Assembly: GCF_031157255.1 (NCBI RefSeq)
Contig: NZ_JAVIFX010000002.1
Span: forward strand, 186,001 to 250,000
Direction: 5' to 3'
From: Bradyrhizobium sp. LHD-71
Lineage (GTDB): Bacteria; Pseudomonadota; Alphaproteobacteria; Rhizobiales; Xanthobacteraceae
DNA length: 64,000 nt
Shown: positions 42,829 to 51,252 of the stretch, piece after piece
Position numbering within the stretch: the first letter of the stretch is position 1
Layout: each line of letters opens with the position of its first letter
Translations under genes and position numbers: made by a program
The notes under the pieces: model-generated
What the model was told of the DNA's origin: nothing
Seen by the model: only the letters and a program-made list of their open reading frames with translations
Database searches by the model: none

Positions 42829-43449
42829 ATGTCACTTCGGGGACAGGGGATTTGGACCGCGCTGGTCGCGCTGGTCGCGCTGATGGCGCTGACAGGTGCG
42901 GCAAGTGCAAGCGAGCGAGCGATCTACGCAAGTATCGGCGAAACCTCACGTGCGCCGATCGGATGGGTGGAGTTTTGCGCGGACAATCCAAGGGACTGCC
43001 GGCTCGAAACATCGCAACCGCGCGATATCGTGATGACGCAGAGCGCATGGAAGGACCTGGTTCGGATCAACCGCTGGGTCAACGAAACGATCAAGCCGAT
43101 GACGGACCAGGAACACTGGGGCATCGTCGAGCGCTGGTCTTATCCGACTGACGGCTATGGCGACTGCGAGGACTACGTCCTGCTGAAGCGCAAGATGCTG
43201 ATCGAGGCAGGATGGCCGCTCGAGGCGCTGCTCGTCACCGTGGTGCGGGACAAGAAGGGCGACGGACACGCAGTGCTGACGGTGAAATCCGACAAAGGCG
43301 AGTTCATTCTCGACAATCAGAATGAAAGCGTCCTGTCGTGGCAGGACACCGGCTACCGCTTCGTCAAGCGCCAGTCGCAGATCGATCAGAATATGTGGGT
43401 TGCACTCGGCGATGCCCGCCCGAATGTCGCCACCGCAAGCTCCCGCTGA
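42829..43449 (+). CDS. Transglutaminase-like cysteine protease, BTLCP/LapG-related
   Basis: This 206-residue exported protein has a signal peptide (LVALVALMALTGAASA). The catalytic triad is visible: Cys in YGDCEDYVLLKRKML, His in GDGHAVLTVKSD and Asp in FILDNQNE. BTLCP proteins include LapG, the periplasmic protease controlled by cyclic-di-GMP through LapD that releases adhesins. A LapG-like role is possible, but no LapD or adhesin gene is in the window. It sits alone behind an AT-rich promoter region. Confidence 0.88.
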   Translation: MSLRGQGIWTALVALVALMALTGAASASERAIYASIGETSRAPIGWVEFCADNPRDCRLETSQPRDIVMTQSAWKDLVRINRWVNETIKPMTDQEHWGIVERWSYPTDGYGDCEDYVLLKRKMLIEAGWPLEALLVTVVRDKKGDGHAVLTVKSDKGEFILDNQNESVLSWQDTGYRFVKRQSQIDQNMWVALGDARPNVATASSR

Positions 43450-43581
43450 TGAATTCAACGAAGAGGAATACGCAACCGCGATCCGGTCACATCCCCACCC
43501 CTCCCCGTCCCAGACCGGTTCGCGCGCGGCCGAGCTCCCCCAGGCTCGGCCGCACCCCTTTTTGATCGCGAGATTCGGCTG

Positions 43582-44433
43582 CTACGCGCCGCTCGCTACT
43601 CGTCCAACCCAGTCGCGCAGCGCTACAGCTGCGCCATCGTAAGCCAGAATGCCGTGGTCGGCGTCGGGGATCGGATACATTTCCGACTGCATGATCGCCT
43701 TGTGGAGCGCCTCGCCCCAGGCATAGGGGACGACCCGATCCGCAGTGCCGTGAATGATGCAGACGGGCATCTTCAGCTCAGCCAGCCTTGGCGTGCAGTC
43801 GACGCCGAGATAGGCCTCGTAGTTTCTAATCTCGCCCACGGAATAGCGATACAGATCGTCGTCCGAGACGGTTCGCAGCGCGGCCGCCAGCTTCGCCTGC
43901 CGCGCGATCTCCGCCGCATCGTTGGAGTCGCTCGCAGCCGACACGCGGAGCGACTGCTTGCGCGCTTCGAACACGGTCCTGTCGCCCTCCGAGCGGCTAC
44001 GCTGCACCAGTTCAAGCCGTGTCTTTCCCTGCGGACGCTCAAGAGAGGCCAAGTTGGCGCCGGTGTTTGGAAGGCACAGCGCGATGACGCGCTCGGGCCT
44101 CGATAGCGCGATCTCCAATGCGATCGGCCCGCCGGCCGATGTGCCGACGATGACCGCCCTCCCCAGTCCGAGGTGGTCCAGGACGCCGAGCGCGTCATCT
44201 GCCAGTGTGGCAAGCGTGTAATGCGCGTCAGTGTAGTCCGAAAGACCGGCGTTGCGGCGGTCGTAGAGGATCGTCTGCACCTTGTCGCGCGGCAGGATGG
44301 CCTTCATCGGATGGTTCTGCGGAGCGAGCGTGGTTGGCGCTCCGCCGTAACCGCCGTGTATGAACAGCAGCGGCATACCTTCCCCAACGCTCTCCCAGAA
44401 CAGCCGGATTCCATTGACAGTTGCAAACGGCAT
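43582..44433 (-). CDS. Alpha/beta hydrolase
   Basis: This 283-residue hydrolase has the oxyanion region FIHGGYGGAP, nucleophile GTSAGG near residue 98, acid in IIHGTADRVVP and histidine in DADHGILAY. The arrangement is that of single-domain carboxylesterases and epoxide or C-C hydrolases. A lid domain spans about residues 130-210. The substrate cannot be inferred. It is convergent with the BTLCP gene. Confidence 0.88.
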   Translation of the reverse strand: MPFATVNGIRLFWESVGEGMPLLFIHGGYGGAPTTLAPQNHPMKAILPRDKVQTILYDRRNAGLSDYTDAHYTLATLADDALGVLDHLGLGRAVIVGTSAGGPIALEIALSRPERVIALCLPNTGANLASLERPQGKTRLELVQRSRSEGDRTVFEARKQSLRVSAASDSNDAAEIARQAKLAAALRTVSDDDLYRYSVGEIRNYEAYLGVDCTPRLAELKMPVCIIHGTADRVVPYAWGEALHKAIMQSEMYPIPDADHGILAYDGAAVALRDWVGRVASGA

Positions 44434-44728
44434 CGCAGCCTCCCCTGGCTTTCAGCAATATTCGTCGTTGTCTGGTTTAATGTCTTCGATCGCCCGTTGA
44501 ATCAGCGCAACCTGCGCAATCCGCTTTGCCTGGCGCTGTCGTTGTTTCACGAACTGCGGCACACCGTTCGTCGTTCCGGTATGCGGTCGGCAAAGACAGC
44601 GCCGTCGTGGCTGCGAGTGCCCGTATCGGCGCCGCCTATTCAGGCCGGCTTGCATCGCATGTCGAAGATCACGCGATAAAGATCAGCTTTGTCTGGCGAT
44701 TTGACGACAACACGCTGCCGGGCCGACA
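44434..44728. other. Gap with a short barrel-like remnant
   Basis: No complete gene is seen here. The plus strand near 44580-44715 reads AVGKDSAVVAASARIGAAYS and then SHVEDHAIKISFVWRF. This resembles the last strands of an outer-membrane barrel, but there is no start or upstream continuation. It could be a decayed gene end or chance. Confidence 0.3.
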
Positions 44729-45259
44729 TCAACCAACCTTCTTCAGACCGGCCTTGAAACGCTTACTGTTCTGCACATACCGCGGCGCGCCACGCGTCAA
44801 TTGCGCGACCTGCTCCGCCGTCAGCGTGCGCACGGCCTTGGCGGGCGCGCCGATGATCAGCGAGTTCTCTGGAAATTCCTTGTCCTCGGTGACGATCGCT
44901 CCGGCCCCAATCACACTTCCTTTGCGGATTCGCGCGCCGTTCATGACGATCGCGCCCATGCCGACCAGCGCGCCGTCCTCGATGATGCAACCGTGCAGGA
45001 TGACATTGTGGCCGATGGTGCAGTTCTTGCCGACGACGAGAGGCTTGCCGGGGTCGGTGTGGCAGACAGTGTTTTCCTGTATGTTCGAGCCCTCGCCGAT
45101 TTCGATCCATTCATTGTCGCCGCGCAGCACGCTGCCGAACCAGACGCTGGCATCCTTCTTCAGCCGCACCTTGCCGATCAGCACTGCATTGTCGGCGACG
45201 AAATAGTCTCCGTCGGCGGGAAGTTCGGGCGCCTGCCCGTCGAGTTCGTAAAGTGCCAT
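44729..45259 (-). CDS. Gamma-class carbonic anhydrase family protein
   Basis: The 176-residue protein is a left-handed beta-helix of the gamma carbonic anhydrase group (YrdA/PaaY-like). The three zinc histidines are present in ENTVCHTD, TIGHNVIL and LHGCIIED. Hexapeptide repeats run through GALVGMGAIVMNGARI. ATG 45259 follows AAGGACAAGG. Family members are often hypothesised to hydrate CO2 or act on CoA esters. It is downstream of a methyltransferase gene on the same strand. Confidence 0.93.
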   Translation of the reverse strand: MALYELDGQAPELPADGDYFVADNAVLIGKVRLKKDASVWFGSVLRGDNEWIEIGEGSNIQENTVCHTDPGKPLVVGKNCTIGHNVILHGCIIEDGALVGMGAIVMNGARIRKGSVIGAGAIVTEDKEFPENSLIIGAPAKAVRTLTAEQVAQLTRGAPRYVQNSKRFKAGLKKVG

Positions 45260-45356
45260 GCCTTGTCCTTGGGAACATTGTTCTTGAAAGCGACACGCCG
45301 AGTTTGCCACGAAATCTCCGCGGTTGGCGAGATCGGTCGACCTATATTCCGAGATA

Positions 45357-45968
45357 TCAGGCCTTTACGGCCGTCACATGCAGGAACGTGCGCGGCACGC
45401 CGTCGTAGCCGCCGCCGGCGGCCTCTTCCATCGTCACGGTGGCCCAATCGCCTGCTTGCTTGTAGGCCGCTGCCAGTTTCTCGCGTGACGGAAAGTTGTA
45501 ATAGCGGCCAAGGCTGTCACGGTCTCCGCCGTCACCCATCTTGTAGCTCGCATAGAAGCGGCCGCCGCCTCGCAGGGCGGCATGGACGTTCGTTAGCACG
45601 TCGGCCAGTCGGTCGGCCGGAACGTGCAACAGGCACGCACTTGCCCACACCGCGTCAAAGGCGGCGCGCTCGTCGAGATCCTCGAAACGCAGAATCTTGA
45701 CGGGCTGTCCCAGTCGTCGCTCCGCTTCGCGCGCGAGGCCCGGCGAGCCATCGGTCGGCGTCACGTCGAAGCCTGCGCGGATCATCGCTTCGGAATCCTG
45801 TCCGCCACCGCAGCCGAGTTCGAGAATTTTCGCGCCGGGAGCGAGACTGGTCAGGAACTGTTCGAGACGCTTGTTGCGCTCCGGCTTCGGACGCACCGCG
45901 TAATTCTTTGCCTCTCGATCATAGAACGCGAGCGTCTCGGGATCGTGCGCGGCGCCTTTGTTTGACAT
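45357..45968 (-). CDS. Class I SAM-dependent methyltransferase
   Basis: This 203-residue methyltransferase resembles TehB and Tam. Motif I is ILELGCGGGQDSEAM near residue 48, motif II TDGSPGLAREAERR, then AVWASACLLHVP and AALRGGGRFYASYK. Its likely N-terminus is MSNKGAAHDPETLAFYDREA. The methyl acceptor is unknown. It lies 97 bases upstream of the carbonic anhydrase gene. Confidence 0.9.
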   Translation of the reverse strand: MSNKGAAHDPETLAFYDREAKNYAVRPKPERNKRLEQFLTSLAPGAKILELGCGGGQDSEAMIRAGFDVTPTDGSPGLAREAERRLGQPVKILRFEDLDERAAFDAVWASACLLHVPADRLADVLTNVHAALRGGGRFYASYKMGDGGDRDSLGRYYNFPSREKLAAAYKQAGDWATVTMEEAAGGGYDGVPRTFLHVTAVKA

Positions 45969-46036
45969 GAATGACGACCCACATGCTGGTAAGCGGGCCG
46001 GCGGCATTTGCCGCCAGCCGGAACGTCGATGTCCGC

Positions 46037-46366
46037 TTAAGCGAGCAAGCCGACCGCTTGCAACAACATCACGAAGAAGGTGCCGGACATTCCGCTCCAG
46101 AAACCGGCCAGCACGCTCGCAAGCATGACGAACTCGACGCGTCGATTGTCGGTCCTGCGGCCGCGCACGGTGTTGCGCATGATGATGAAAGGCGCGGCGA
46201 ACACCAAGAAAGGAACCGCGGCGAAGGCCTGTGGGCCTGGCCCCTGGGCGAGCAGTCCAAAACCGGCGGGCCGCTGCGCGAACGCCTGATAGGCGCTGAC
46301 CAGCGCCCCCGCCAGCGCAAAACCAATGCCGACGGCGATGAAGGACTGCAATGTTTCAGGGGGCAT
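46037..46366 (-). CDS. Small three-span membrane protein
   Basis: This 109-residue protein has hydrophobic segments SFIAVGIGFALAGALVSAYQ, FAAVPFLVFAAPFIIM and the C-terminal FVMLASVLAGFWSG-to-VGLLA region. Charged loop RNTVRGRRTDNRRVE separates them. It resembles a conserved Hyphomicrobiales unknown. A perfect CtrA-type box lies 72 bases upstream. Function is not known. Confidence 0.68.
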   Translation of the reverse strand: MPPETLQSFIAVGIGFALAGALVSAYQAFAQRPAGFGLLAQGPGPQAFAAVPFLVFAAPFIIMRNTVRGRRTDNRRVEFVMLASVLAGFWSGMSGTFFVMLLQAVGLLA

Positions 46367-46437
46367 CCGAACTCACGCGGTACAAACAGGATCTGGAAAA
46401 CGCTTCGCAGAAGGTCACCCCGTGCGCCAGCGCATCC

Positions 46438-46453
46438 TTAAAAAAAGGTTAAC
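46438..46453. promoter_or_regulatory. CtrA-type box upstream of the small membrane-protein gene
   Basis: TTAAAAAAAGGTTAAC is a perfect TTAA-N7-TTAAC, 71 bases upstream of the membrane-protein start at 46366. It is not in any coding sequence. Confidence 0.55.
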
Positions 46454-46550
46454 ATGGCTGGGGGGCGTTTCAAACGTGTGACTTAAACCTGTCGTACGAT
46501 CGTCTGCTCGCGCCTCCGACGAAACGGTTCGCGTGCGATACTCGTGTCCT

Positions 46551-46604
46551 GTTTCTGACGCTCGCATCACCTCGCCGCGAGGCCTCCGTGCGAGCGTCAA
46601 AACA
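46551..46604. repeat. Inverted repeat 1 with nested hairpin
   Basis: Arms TGACGCTCGCA (46556-46566) and TGCGAGCGTCA (46589-46599) are perfect complements, extended by GTTT/AAAC with one bulged base. The loop holds a second hairpin CCTCG-CCG-CGAGG. It lies between divergent starts, so it is not an ordinary terminator. Confidence 0.75.
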
Positions 46605-46643
46605 AAAATACCCTACCAACTTTATGATTCTAGTACACTTTTC

Positions 46644-46696
46644 GGATTTGACGTTCGTACGCAGGACTTGCGGCAAATGGTGGTACGAACGTCAAA
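46644..46696. repeat. Inverted repeat 2 containing dispersed repeat copy 2
   Basis: Perfect 14-base arms TTTGACGTTCGTAC (46647-46660) and GTACGAACGTCAAA (46683-46696) enclose a 22-base centre. The left arm belongs to the 22-base word shared with 15993-16014. It ends 39 bases before the start at 46736. Its arm core TGACGTTCGTA is a close variant of TGACGCTCGCA in repeat 1. Confidence 0.75.
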
Positions 46697-46735
46697 CCCA
46701 GCGCGCACCAGCCGCTGATTCGACACGCAATTGCC

Positions 46736-47443
46736 ATGAAACCCCGCTCTTCCCCGCCCCGACCCACGCCGCTTGGCAACCGCTCGCGCTCGAGCCTGGG
46801 ACCGCTCGGTCTCTCGTCGCTCGTCAGCGGCGCGATGCTGGCACTCGTCATCTACCTGTTGTGGCCGACGTGGCGCGCGACAACGCCAAAGGACCCGGAA
46901 CGCCTGCCGATCACCGTCGGCAGCGCCCTGTTCAACGTGCCGGCGAACGCCATCCGCATGCATATGCAGCGCCGCGCAGGGCCGCAGGAGCGGATCGATT
47001 TGGCGTTCGACTATCCCTCGCTTGCGCCGCCGACGCCGCAGCCACACGTGACCGCGGAGACCGTCGAGGCCAAACCGATCGCGGCCGACCGCATCTTCCT
47101 GTCGATCGCCGCCGATGGCGACGTCGTCACGCCGACGGAGCGCGCCCGCACGATTTACCCACGTTATGTCGAGGCAGAGGCCAAGACGCGCGACGGCCTC
47201 ATCGGCCGCGCATTCCGTGACAGTTCACCCTATCGCGACGAGGATCTCTTCACGGCCGAACAGCCGCCCTTCGTCAGCCGCTGCACACGCGACGCGATGA
47301 CGCCCGGCGTGTGCTTGAGCGAACGACGGGTCGACGGCGCGCATCTGACCTTTCGTTTTCCACGAAGCTGGCTGTCAGACTGGCGCCAGGTCGCCGCGTC
47401 GATGGACAAGCTCGTCGAGCAGATGCAGAGCAAGACGAACTAG
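46736..47443 (+). CDS. Membrane-anchored hypothetical protein
   Basis: This 235-residue protein has an arginine/proline-rich cytoplasmic start and one membrane anchor (LVSGAMLALVIYLLWPTW, residues about 29-47). A periplasmic domain follows with GSALFNVPANAIRMHMQRR, ERIDLAFDYPSLAPP and FVSRCTRD...TPGVCLSERR. The two cysteines could form a disulfide. It resembles a conserved rhizobial unknown. It starts 39 bases after a perfect inverted repeat. Confidence 0.72.
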   Translation: MKPRSSPPRPTPLGNRSRSSLGPLGLSSLVSGAMLALVIYLLWPTWRATTPKDPERLPITVGSALFNVPANAIRMHMQRRAGPQERIDLAFDYPSLAPPTPQPHVTAETVEAKPIAADRIFLSIAADGDVVTPTERARTIYPRYVEAEAKTRDGLIGRAFRDSSPYRDEDLFTAEQPPFVSRCTRDAMTPGVCLSERRVDGAHLTFRFPRSWLSDWRQVAASMDKLVEQMQSKTN

Positions 47444-47459
47444 CGCGACTGCGATCGTC

Positions 47460-47675
47460 TCAGCCCTCGTCGAGGTCGGTCTCGAGGATCGCCATCTGAA
47501 ACTGATAGGAGCGATCGTCGTCTTCGTCGTCGACGAACAGCACGCCGACAAACTCCTCACCGATATAGACCTCGGCGGAATCATCCTTCTTCGGCCGCGG
47601 CACCACGCGGATCTTCTGGTTGCCGAACAACCGCTTCAAATAGGTATCGAGTTTCCTGACTTCCTGAACGTCCAC
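47460..47675 (-). CDS. DUF3126 family protein
   Basis: This 71-residue protein matches DUF3126: VDVQEVRKLDTYLKRLFG, IRVVPRPKKDDSAEVYIGEE and VDDEDDDRSYQFQMAIL (read in parts). I start at GTG 47675 with GGGAG six bases upstream; an open frame continues to 47726. It is acidic at the C-terminus and of unknown function. It is convergent with the membrane-anchored hypothetical and lies after cysE on the same strand. Confidence 0.85.
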   Translation of the reverse strand: MDVQEVRKLDTYLKRLFGNQKIRVVPRPKKDDSAEVYIGEEFVGVLFVDDEDDDRSYQFQMAILETDLDEG

Positions 47676-47783
47676 AGCCGTCTCCCGGTCCGGTCGCGCC
47701 GCAGCGCACGGAATTGTTGCGGCCAACCTTTATTGCGTGTCGTGCTTGAGCGCCAGACCCAAACGGCGGGAATTGGACCGGAT

Positions 47784-48605
47784 TTACTCGCCGCCGTTCA
47801 GCATCTGGTCCATGGTTCGCGACGGCTCAGCGCAGCCCGCGGCGCCGACCACCCTGGCGGGAACGCCGGCGACTGTCACGTTATTCGGAACAGGTTTCAC
47901 GACCACCGAACCCGCGGCAATGCGGGCGCAATGGCCAACCTTGATGTTGCCGAGGATCTTCGCGCCGGCGCCGATCATCACGCCGCGGCCGATTTTCGGA
48001 TGCCGATCCTCATTCTCCTTGCCGGTGCCGCCGAGCGTCACGCCGTGCAGGATCGACACGTCGTCCTCGACGACGGCAGTCTCGCCCATGACGAAGCCTG
48101 TGGCGTGATCCAGGAAGATGCCGCGGCCCATCTTCGCCGCCGGATTGATATCGACCTGGAAAATCGCCGACGATCGGCTTTGCAGGTAGTAGGCGAAATC
48201 CTTGCGGCCCTTGTGCCACAGCCAGTGCGCCAGACGATGCGTCTGAATGGCGTGGAAACCCTTGAAATAGAGCAGCGGATCGATGAAGCGCGAAGTGGCG
48301 GGGTCGCGGTCATAGACAGCCACCATGTCTGCGCGAAACGCGTTGCCCAGATCCGGGTCATCGCGCAACGCGTCTTGATACGCCTTGCGGATCATATCGC
48401 CTGACAGCTCCGGATGATCCAGCCGCTCGGCGACACGATGAACGATCGAATCCTCCAGTCGCTCGTGGTGCAGCACCGCCGAGTAGATGAAGGTCGCGAG
48501 CTCCGGCTCGCGCCGAACAATTTCTTCCGCTTCCTGCCGGACATGCGCCCAGACTGGATCGAGCTTGCTTAAGGCGGATTGAGGATCGAGTTGGGTCTTT
48601 GGCAT
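47784..48605 (-). CDS. cysE: Serine O-acetyltransferase
   Basis: CysE makes O-acetylserine, the cysteine precursor. The 273-residue protein has the N-terminal helical domain (VWAHVRQEAEEIVRREPEL) and the left-handed beta-helix active site. Key segments are DINPAAKMGRGIFLDHATGF with the catalytic histidine, VSILHGVTLGGTGKENEDRH and the C-terminal tail that binds cysteine synthase. ATG 48605 gives the usual length. Feedback control by cysteine is family knowledge. Confidence 0.95.
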   Translation of the reverse strand: MPKTQLDPQSALSKLDPVWAHVRQEAEEIVRREPELATFIYSAVLHHERLEDSIVHRVAERLDHPELSGDMIRKAYQDALRDDPDLGNAFRADMVAVYDRDPATSRFIDPLLYFKGFHAIQTHRLAHWLWHKGRKDFAYYLQSRSSAIFQVDINPAAKMGRGIFLDHATGFVMGETAVVEDDVSILHGVTLGGTGKENEDRHPKIGRGVMIGAGAKILGNIKVGHCARIAAGSVVVKPVPNNVTVAGVPARVVGAAGCAEPSRTMDQMLNGGE

Positions 48606-48816
48606 CCGTGTTGTCCCGGCAGTTCCCATGAAACTGATCATACCACATAGTGCGCCGCCGCAAGGCCGCAATGACCATCAAGCCCATGCTTTGGGTAAAG
48701 ATATGCCACTGTCATGTTTGGCTGTAGCGGGCACGCGCTTCCACCAACTTGTCAGCAGAATCAAACGCTTGTCTCTAGGATCGAACGCCTCGTATCGCCG
48801 CAGCAACGCCTGCGGC

Positions 48817-49569
48817 TCAGCTTTCGCTTGCAAGATACGTCAGCACACCGTCCTTGTAGACCTTATCGCCGACCGCGCGCATGTGATCGCGGCCGGGGAT
48901 ATCGAGCACTTCGGAACCGGCAATGATTGCGGCGAGTTCGTGCGCCGAGCCGGCGATATCGTCCTTTGTGCCGACCGCAATCAACACCGGAACGGCGATC
49001 GCGGCGACCTCTTCCCGCGTCATCAAACGCCGCGAACCGCGCAGGCAGGCGGCGAGCGCCCGTCGGTCCGAGCGCGTCTGATCGGCGAACGCGCGAAACA
49101 TCCGCCCCATCTTGTCCGTGACGCTATCCAGCGACGGAGCCTCGAGCGCCTTCGCAACGTTTTCGCCCGGACCGCCGCCGGCGATCAGGCCGATGCCGAT
49201 GCCGCCGAGGATTGCACGGCGCACGCGATCCGCATGGTGGCATGCGAGAAATGCAGTGATGCGCCCGCCAAGCGAATAGCCCATGATGTCGGCGCGTGCG
49301 ATCGCCAGATGATCCATCAGCGCGCGCACGTCACAGGCCATCGTGCCGATGTGATAGTCCTCGGGATCGTAGAGCTTGGCGGATTGCCCATGACCGCGAT
49401 TGTCGAGCGCAATGACGCGGCGGCCGGCCTTGCGCAGATGTGAGACCCAGGTCGGATAAACCCAGTTCACGTCCTTAGTCGAAGCAAAGCCGTGCACAAG
49501 CACGATGGGATCCCCCTCGCCTTCGTCGAGATAAGCAATCTCGACACCGGCATTCTTGAAACTCGGCAT
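48817..49569 (-). CDS. Alpha/beta hydrolase
   Basis: This 250-residue hydrolase has HG motif VLVHGFASTKDVNW, nucleophile GYSLGG near residue 97, acid in GTKDDIAGSA and histidine in PGRDHMRAV. DNRGHGQSAK is the second-strand motif. It resembles small esterases or 3-oxoadipate enol-lactonase-like proteins. The start at 49569 (MPSFKNAG) is preferred over a low-complexity upstream extension that would overlap the next gene. Confidence 0.88.
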   Translation of the reverse strand: MPSFKNAGVEIAYLDEGEGDPIVLVHGFASTKDVNWVYPTWVSHLRKAGRRVIALDNRGHGQSAKLYDPEDYHIGTMACDVRALMDHLAIARADIMGYSLGGRITAFLACHHADRVRRAILGGIGIGLIAGGGPGENVAKALEAPSLDSVTDKMGRMFRAFADQTRSDRRALAACLRGSRRLMTREEVAAIAVPVLIAVGTKDDIAGSAHELAAIIAGSEVLDIPGRDHMRAVGDKVYKDGVLTYLASES

Positions 49570-49615
49570 GACGTATCGCTGATAAGTTGCTGGTGTTGAT
49601 GGGATTGTGGATGAG

Positions 49616-50719
49616 TTACGCGAAGGCGTCGGCGCAGGCACGTCGCGCGCGGGCTCGCCGCAGCCAGGCCATTGTCAGCCGCTCGGTCAGCGACTTGATC
49701 GAGGCGACGACGCCCAACAGGAACACTAGCGCACTGAACAGCCAGCTTGCGAGGTTGAAGGCGCCAGCGGCCAGGAACAATGCTCCGCGACCGAGAATCT
49801 TCAGGATCGCCCGAGTCTGGCTTCCCCTCGATTCGGCCAATCTGGCAGCGCGCGCAAGTTCCTTTGGATTGTCCGCCACTTTCATGATGTCGAGCGCGGC
49901 GCGCGCGCCGGCTTTCTCGCCGACCCGGCCGACGTCCTTGACTGCGGTGACGAGCAGCGCCGCCTTCTCGGTCTTCACCGCAGCCTTGAGCGCACCGAAC
50001 GATTGCATCGGCCGCGTCAGTGAGACGTCAGCGACGGCGCGCCGCAGCACTCCTGTATCGACCACTTCGGACGCGGATCGCCGCGCCCAATCACTCAAGC
50101 CGGCGCTGAGCCGCGCGCTCTTGCGCGCGCCCTTCAACAGGCTCAGCCCCGCCCGCGCGGGGCTCGCAGCGCCCGCCGATGCGTAAGTTCCAGCGGTGAC
50201 GGCAAGGCCTGCGGCCGCTAGCCCCAGCACGAGACGATCCGGCTCGTCGCCAAGCACGAGGTGACGTCCTTCACGCACAAGATCACGAATGTCGCCGAAC
50301 GTGAACAGATCGCCGGCCACGGTTCCGGACAAGCTTGCGACATCGTCGGTCGTCCCGGTCAGAAAGCCGGTCGCAAAGCGGCCGGCAAGATGCGTCATCG
50401 ACCGCGAACGCGCAGCTGCCTCATCGAGTTGCGCCAGCACGTCGACCGAGATCGGCACATTCTGGGCCTGCGCCAGATCGGCGAAGCTTTGCGCGAGATC
50501 AAAATCGGCTGAAGCCAATGCGGCGACAATTTCGCGCTCCAACAGGAGCGGATCGACGGCAACGGCTTTGCGGATCTGCAACTCGCTGAGCAATGCCGGA
50601 TCGTCCTGCGCTGCAAAGATCGCCACCGCATCGCGCGCGTGGGGCCAGACATGGACGAGCGCGGCTGCAAACGCCGTCAGGCAGGCCAGGCTGGCGGCCA
50701 GTCGAAGCAGCAGCTTCAT
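49616..50719 (-). CDS. Hypothetical membrane protein with N- and C-terminal spans
   Basis: This 367-residue protein begins with a signal-anchor (LLLRLAASLACLTAFAAALVH). A helical region follows with DDPALLSELQIRKAVAVDP and many alanines. A hydrophobic stretch LVLGLAAAGLAVTAGTYA lies mid-protein, and two adjacent spans close the protein (ALFLAAGAFNLASWLFSALV). The final ten residues are arginine-rich. I know no named family; its composition fits conserved rhizobial unknowns. Confidence 0.65.
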   Translation of the reverse strand: MKLLLRLAASLACLTAFAAALVHVWPHARDAVAIFAAQDDPALLSELQIRKAVAVDPLLLEREIVAALASADFDLAQSFADLAQAQNVPISVDVLAQLDEAAARSRSMTHLAGRFATGFLTGTTDDVASLSGTVAGDLFTFGDIRDLVREGRHLVLGDEPDRLVLGLAAAGLAVTAGTYASAGAASPARAGLSLLKGARKSARLSAGLSDWARRSASEVVDTGVLRRAVADVSLTRPMQSFGALKAAVKTEKAALLVTAVKDVGRVGEKAGARAALDIMKVADNPKELARAARLAESRGSQTRAILKILGRGALFLAAGAFNLASWLFSALVFLLGVVASIKSLTERLTMAWLRRARARRACADAFA

Positions 50720-51006
50720 GTCCGTTTCCATTTCGGAACGAGACCCGTGCCCGTTCTCGTCGCGCTCAAATAACTACGGCTTTTTCGTGCGCAATGCATG
50801 AACCTTGCGCTGCTACCAAAGAAGGCCTTCCTTAAGGCCTGCGATTGTGTCGAATTTAGCATCCTGACGCGAGGCAATGCGGTCTCTCCAGTGCCCGCTG
50901 CTCCCCTAGGAATCAGTGCGGTGTATCAGTATGGTGCGCGCGGCTTGAAGGGGCTCACAAAGGCCTTGCGCTGTTACAACTGGACCAGAAGTTTGGGGTT
51001 TTGACG

Positions 51007-51252
51007 ATGGCCGAACATGTCGTTCCGCATTTCCAGAATGATGCGGGGGTTTCCGTGATCGAAATCGGAGCGACGGAGTTCATGTGCGTCGGCGCGCGTC
51101 CGCCGTTCGATCACCCGCACGTGTTTCTCGACATGGGCGACGACCGCGAGATCATCTGTCCCTATTGCTCGACGCTCTATCGGCACGCGCCTGATCTCGC
51201 TGCCGGCGACTCCCGGCCTCCCGAGTGCGCCCTGAAGGACAAGGCAGCCTGA
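51007..51252 (+). CDS. zf-CHCC zinc-finger domain protein
   Basis: This 81-residue protein has a zinc-binding core: EFMCVGARPPFDHPHVFLD followed by IICPYCSTLY, the Cys/His/Cys/Cys pattern of zf-CHCC. That domain is shared with the complex I subunit NDUFS6. Bacterial members are linked to respiratory complex I. The ATG at 51007 is chosen; a TTG two codons upstream is possible. It overlaps the start of a monooxygenase gene. Confidence 0.9.
   Translation: MAEHVVPHFQNDAGVSVIEIGATEFMCVGARPPFDHPHVFLDMGDDREIICPYCSTLYRHAPDLAAGDSRPPECALKDKAA

Larger units (their letters stand above)
46367..46735. other. Divergent region rich in palindromes
   Basis: These 369 bases lie between the leftward membrane-protein gene and a rightward hypothetical gene. 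They contain a CtrA-type box and two inverted repeats with related arms. I see no coding sequence. Confidence 0.6.

Noticed and set aside
44526-44715. A gene for an outer-membrane barrel end
   Set aside because: The plus-strand translation resembles final barrel strands, but there is no upstream domain, start or ribosome site. It is only mentioned in the gap entry.
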